DNA from: Antedon bifida
Lineage: Eukaryota; Echinodermata; Crinoidea; Comatulida; Antedonidae
Direction of reading: 5' to 3'
Assembly (NCBI GenBank): GCA_963402885.1
Contig: OY727098.1
Span: 23,722,417 to 23,786,416 of the forward strand
DNA length: 64,000 nt
Shown: piece by piece, positions 60,301-64,000 of the stretch
How positions within the stretch are numbered: position 1 is the stretch's first letter
Layout: every line of letters starts with the position of its first letter
Notes under the pieces: generated by a model
Told to the model about the DNA's origin: nothing
Databases searched by the model: none
The model's input: the letters and a program-made list of their open reading frames with translations, nothing else
Translations under genes and position numbers: made by a program

Positions 60301-61658
60301 GATATTATCGCTCATGACCAAATGGCAGAATTCAATCGACTTTTTTTGCTTAACCAAATAAGAAGATGGGCAACAGACCAAAACATATTATTATGATCAT
60401 AGGTTTAAAGCATGACATTTTTCGCATACTTAAAGGCGTCTTATAATTATGAACATTTTCTATATAGAACATAAGCATAGATCATGTTTGTTGATTGTCT
60501 TAGTACCGTACAGTTGGAATTTCAGAAGTTTGTAGTCCTTTTTTTTAATGTGTGACGCGCTAAGCATATGAATTATCATGACATTTACATTTTAAATTTA
60601 CATATCACATTATTATTGTTATAAACAGAACAAAATCAAACCTCAATGCAAATTTCAGAAACAATAATTGTGTTTAATGTTTAATATAGATTTGAATTAT
60701 TAACAATAAACATGGTTGCCAAAAAGTCTAATTTAATTTAGGTTTTTTTACATCTACAAAAATAATTTTAAATATATAAACACGCTTCAATTATTTGCAT
60801 AATTAAGAATAAGGTTAATGATTGAATACTTCCACTAGCCTATAATTATGTTTAATTTTAAATTAAAATTTAATTAAGTTAAACTAAACAAAATGGACTT
60901 CCTAAGACACAACTACGAAAGCAAAATAATGCATTTAATATATACGATATGATATTGTTGAATGAAATTGAATAAAAGTGGTGCATGCCAGTTGCTGCTG
61001 CTGCCGCTACCGCTGCCGTCGCCGCCGCCGCCGTTGTCGTCGTCGCCGTCGTCGTCGTCATTATTATTATTATTGTTATAAACAAAATCAATTCGCAGTG
61101 CAAATTTCAGAAACAATAATTTTATTTAATGTTTAATATAGAATTTAATTATGATCAACAAAAGCATGGTTTTCAAACAGCCTAATTTAATTTTGTTTTT
61201 TAAAATCTACTAAAACAATTTAAAATATATGAATTGCACAATCAGTCTTTATTAAACACGCTTCATTTATTTACATAATAATAATGATGACTAGATCCTA
61301 CCATTATAATGATTTTTAATATTTGGAAAGTTGAACATAAACAAAATACATTTCTCAACACTTACAACTACAAAGATAAGTAGCACAATTCAAGCATGAA
61401 TATTACTAAAACATATCACCAGAGTACTATTAGAGTATATAATGTAATTTCATTAAACAGGGTTTGAATACCTTCTAAAGGCAAATCATTAATTAAGGTA
61501 CTAAAAAAAAGGGTTCCTACAAACTATGTACGGCAACTTAAGTAAAACAAGAAAAATCTAAAAAATGTTTGTCATTCATTCATTCTTTTATTTCAGATAT
61601 AATCTATGTTAAGATAAAATATGTATGTATAAGATGTATATATTTGTACGTAGACTGT

Positions 61659-63359
61659 TTAGTAATTTATTATGTTAACACCTTTACCATCAGCTACTGC
61701 AATTGTTTGCGGTCTGTTGGAAATGACAGCCATACCAAGATGTCCTCTTATTCTACTTCCAATACTATCTATTCGTTTTAAAAAAACACTATTTTTATCA
61801 AATAATTGTAGTTTATACCAACTGGATATTATTATATTTTCATTCATGTCCATTTCTATACCATGGGGTTTCATAACTTTCCTATCTTCATTACCTTTAC
61901 TTACTAATGTTTTAATAAACATACCATTTGAATCAAGCATTTGTATTCTATTGTTACCATGATCAGTAACCATCAAATTACCTTCCCTGGTTAAAGTGAC
62001 ATCAACTGGAACATTGAATTGATTTTGTATCTTACCCAGCAGGCTACCATCATCAATATTAAATTTACAAACACAATTAGATACACTGTCTACAACAAAC
62101 AAAACTCGTGTTTCATCGTTTACTGTTAAACCATTCGGGTATGTTAATATTCCTTTACCAAATTGAGCGGACTCTTCAAATTTATCATTAAGCATCACAA
62201 CAATATATCTTTGTACATCACTGTACACAAGGTGACCATTACCCATGGTATGCATGCTATCGGCCTTGGCATTTTGTGCCAGTTTAATATTGGCAACATA
62301 TTCACCTAATTTGTTGAATTTCAATAGCTCGTTACAATTGCTTGATACTAGTATACAACTATCTGAGCCTAATGTTACATCCGATACTCTGCCTTTAGTA
62401 TATTTGTGTGCTGCAATACTATTTACAATGCCCAGTGGTTCCACTTTGATCTTCACAGGTGAACCTTTAAATTGTGCTACTCCAGCCATGACCTCCATCT
62501 TCCAATCACCTTCCTTATCACATCTTCCCTTTATTCTATACTCTCCACTTCCCATGTCTTCTACCTCAGTGACAGCTTTTTCACCTGATGGAGATATCAG
62601 AGTAGCAGCTACTTTACATGTATCACTTTCATTCAGACTTTCTGCTTTCACTACAAACGTTTGTCCCTTTGATACTGTAATGGATCTATCATCTTTGTCA
62701 ACGACGAACCTGCCATCAATACTTATGATTTCACCAAGTCCTTTTTTGAGAACATCATCCAAATGTTCATTTATAATGAACGTTGGTTTAATGTATTGCA
62801 CAGGTAAATACCTGGAATTCATTTCCTTCACGTATTGTTTAACTTGTTCTAAATCTGACTTGAAATCATCAAGTGTCTTTGTCTTTTCTGGTTTGTTCTT
62901 TGTTTTAGTAACCGATGCCTTCAGACCTTGCACTTCCATTTGGTGTGATTCTAGCTCCATCACTTGACTTTCAATGGCCTCATTCTTTTGCTGACGTACA
63001 TTTTCTAGATCCAACAATACTTTTCTACTTTCTTCTTTCACACTAGAAATAATTATTTCTGTATGCGTTTCAATAACTCCTTTGATCGTCTGTACCTCTG
63101 ATTCAAAGTTTGCTTTGTCATCCATTATAGAATGAAATGTAGCTTCTAATTCTTTCTTGATATCATCAGCTGACAGAATCAATTCAGTTACTCGTTTATT
63201 AATTGCATCTAAAGCATCACTGATTTTTGTAGAATCATGATCTGCTTTGTAACAAGTCATAAAACATTCCTTACATACACTTTTGTTACAAGTTGCACAA
63301 AACCTTTCTACTGTGTTGTCTGGATGGTCTTGACATCTTCCTTGTACTTGACTTGACAT
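61659..63359 (-). CDS. RING-less TRIM-NHL-like protein, tandem copy 3
   Basis: A single exon of 566 aa, differing from copies 1 and 2 by one residue, serine 324 to arginine (KGSVSD to KGRVSD), at the start of the NHL region. Just past the stop codon is the 2-bp insertion that changes the copy offset. The B-box-like residues and the acceptor-adjacent ATG at 63359 are kept. Confidence 0.85.
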   Translation of the reverse strand: MSSQVQGRCQDHPDNTVERFCATCNKSVCKECFMTCYKADHDSTKISDALDAINKRVTELILSADDIKKELEATFHSIMDDKANFESEVQTIKGVIETHTEIIISSVKEESRKVLLDLENVRQQKNEAIESQVMELESHQMEVQGLKASVTKTKNKPEKTKTLDDFKSDLEQVKQYVKEMNSRYLPVQYIKPTFIINEHLDDVLKKGLGEIISIDGRFVVDKDDRSITVSKGQTFVVKAESLNESDTCKVAATLISPSGEKAVTEVEDMGSGEYRIKGRCDKEGDWKMEVMAGVAQFKGSPVKIKVEPLGIVNSIAAHKYTKGRVSDVTLGSDSCILVSSNCNELLKFNKLGEYVANIKLAQNAKADSMHTMGNGHLVYSDVQRYIVVMLNDKFEESAQFGKGILTYPNGLTVNDETRVLFVVDSVSNCVCKFNIDDGSLLGKIQNQFNVPVDVTLTREGNLMVTDHGNNRIQMLDSNGMFIKTLVSKGNEDRKVMKPHGIEMDMNENIIISSWYKLQLFDKNSVFLKRIDSIGSRIRGHLGMAVISNRPQTIAVADGKGVNIINY

Positions 63360-63519
63360 CTGCAAATTTAAACATTCATTTTTAGTATGGAAATAGTTGT
63401 TATTAATTGGTTGTTTTAATTTTAAAATGAATGAAACAAACATTTAGGATCCAAATGACAAATTCTAATTTCCAAACTATTTTCACATGGGCTAGGAAAA
63501 CCCAGTGGAGCTGTAGCCT

Positions 63520-63663
63520 AAGCTTGGTTCCCACTAGAACGCAACGCAATGACGAAAGACGCAACGCAAGCGAATTGACCAATCACAAGGAACGGTTCGA
63601 ATAATCCATCGCTTGGATTGCGGCTTACGTCTTTGCGTTGCGTTCTAGTGGGAACCAATCTTT
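63520..63663. mobile_element. Inverted-repeat MITE, family 2, copy 3
   Basis: The same element as 39347-39490, with both ends kept. It is followed by the SINE head, in which a 4-bp deletion (TGCC) distinguishes this copy. Confidence 0.8.
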
Positions 63664-64000
63664 AGTGGTTAACATGCTTTCCAATCCCAAGGTCCAACGT
63701 TCAATCCTGACCTAGTGCCAGGGTTGTAACTTATGACTCCACTTCCTAAGCTTAAATGAGACTTACTTTATAATAATGGTAAATTATAAAATAGTTTATC
63801 CATCCTGTAATTGGCGAGTTACTCGCTGTTGGATGCGTATGAAATTAAAAAACAAGGCCATATACAGGGCTGCAGATGCGTGCTCAAATTTGAGTTAGTG
63901 TTTATCGACCGATGGACCTACTAAAACCGACCGACCGACCAACATAGTTAGTTACAGAGTTTGCACACACCAGGTAAAGATCGCCTAACAAAACGTCGGT

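Larger units (their letters stand above)
54840..64000. repeat. 12.08-kb tandem unit, copy 3 (runs off the window)
   Basis: Offset from copy 2 is 12,083 up to about 61630 and 12,085 after a 2-bp insertion there. The copy carries NINJ-E3 and the third TRIM-NHL gene. From about 63686 differences become frequent (small deletions and substitutions), which marks this as the outer copy or the approach to the array edge. Confidence 0.93.

Overview
This window is AT-rich animal nuclear DNA. Genes are split into short exons by long GT-AG introns, the sequence is dense in tRNA-derived SINEs and short inverted-repeat elements, and the motif AGGCCTA recurs throughout. The genes and repeats suggest a non-vertebrate deuterostome, most likely an echinoderm. 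That placement is inference, because no marker gene fixes it.

Layout. (1) 1-1305, plus strand: the last four coding exons of a long-chain acyl-CoA synthetase (ACSL1/5/6 type), entering from outside the window. (2) 2320-15690, minus strand: a complete 19-exon USO1/p115 vesicle-tethering gene (971 aa) that converges on ACSL. (3) 16393-30350, minus strand: four paralogous genes for small two-helix membrane proteins that I assign to the ninjurin family (called NINJ-A to NINJ-D here). They share exon structure and a conserved central exon. B and D lie in a segmental duplication, and D was later interrupted by a 1.28 kb hAT-like element. (4) 30671 to the window end: a head-to-tail repeat of about 12.09 kb, with two complete copies and most of a third, nearly identical to each other. 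Each copy holds a fifth ninjurin-like gene (NINJ-E) and a single-exon gene for a RING-less TRIM-NHL protein (B-box, coiled coil, filamin, NHL; 566 aa), both on the minus strand.

The window therefore holds seven ninjurin-like genes and three TRIM-NHL-like genes, all in the same orientation. In vertebrates NINJ1 oligomerises to rupture the plasma membrane during lytic cell death, and many TRIM proteins act in innate immunity. A co-amplified block of the two is the most interesting content here, but a functional link between them is inference only. All exon coordinates were worked out by hand from splice signals, reading phase and remembered family features. No database search or transcript data was used.
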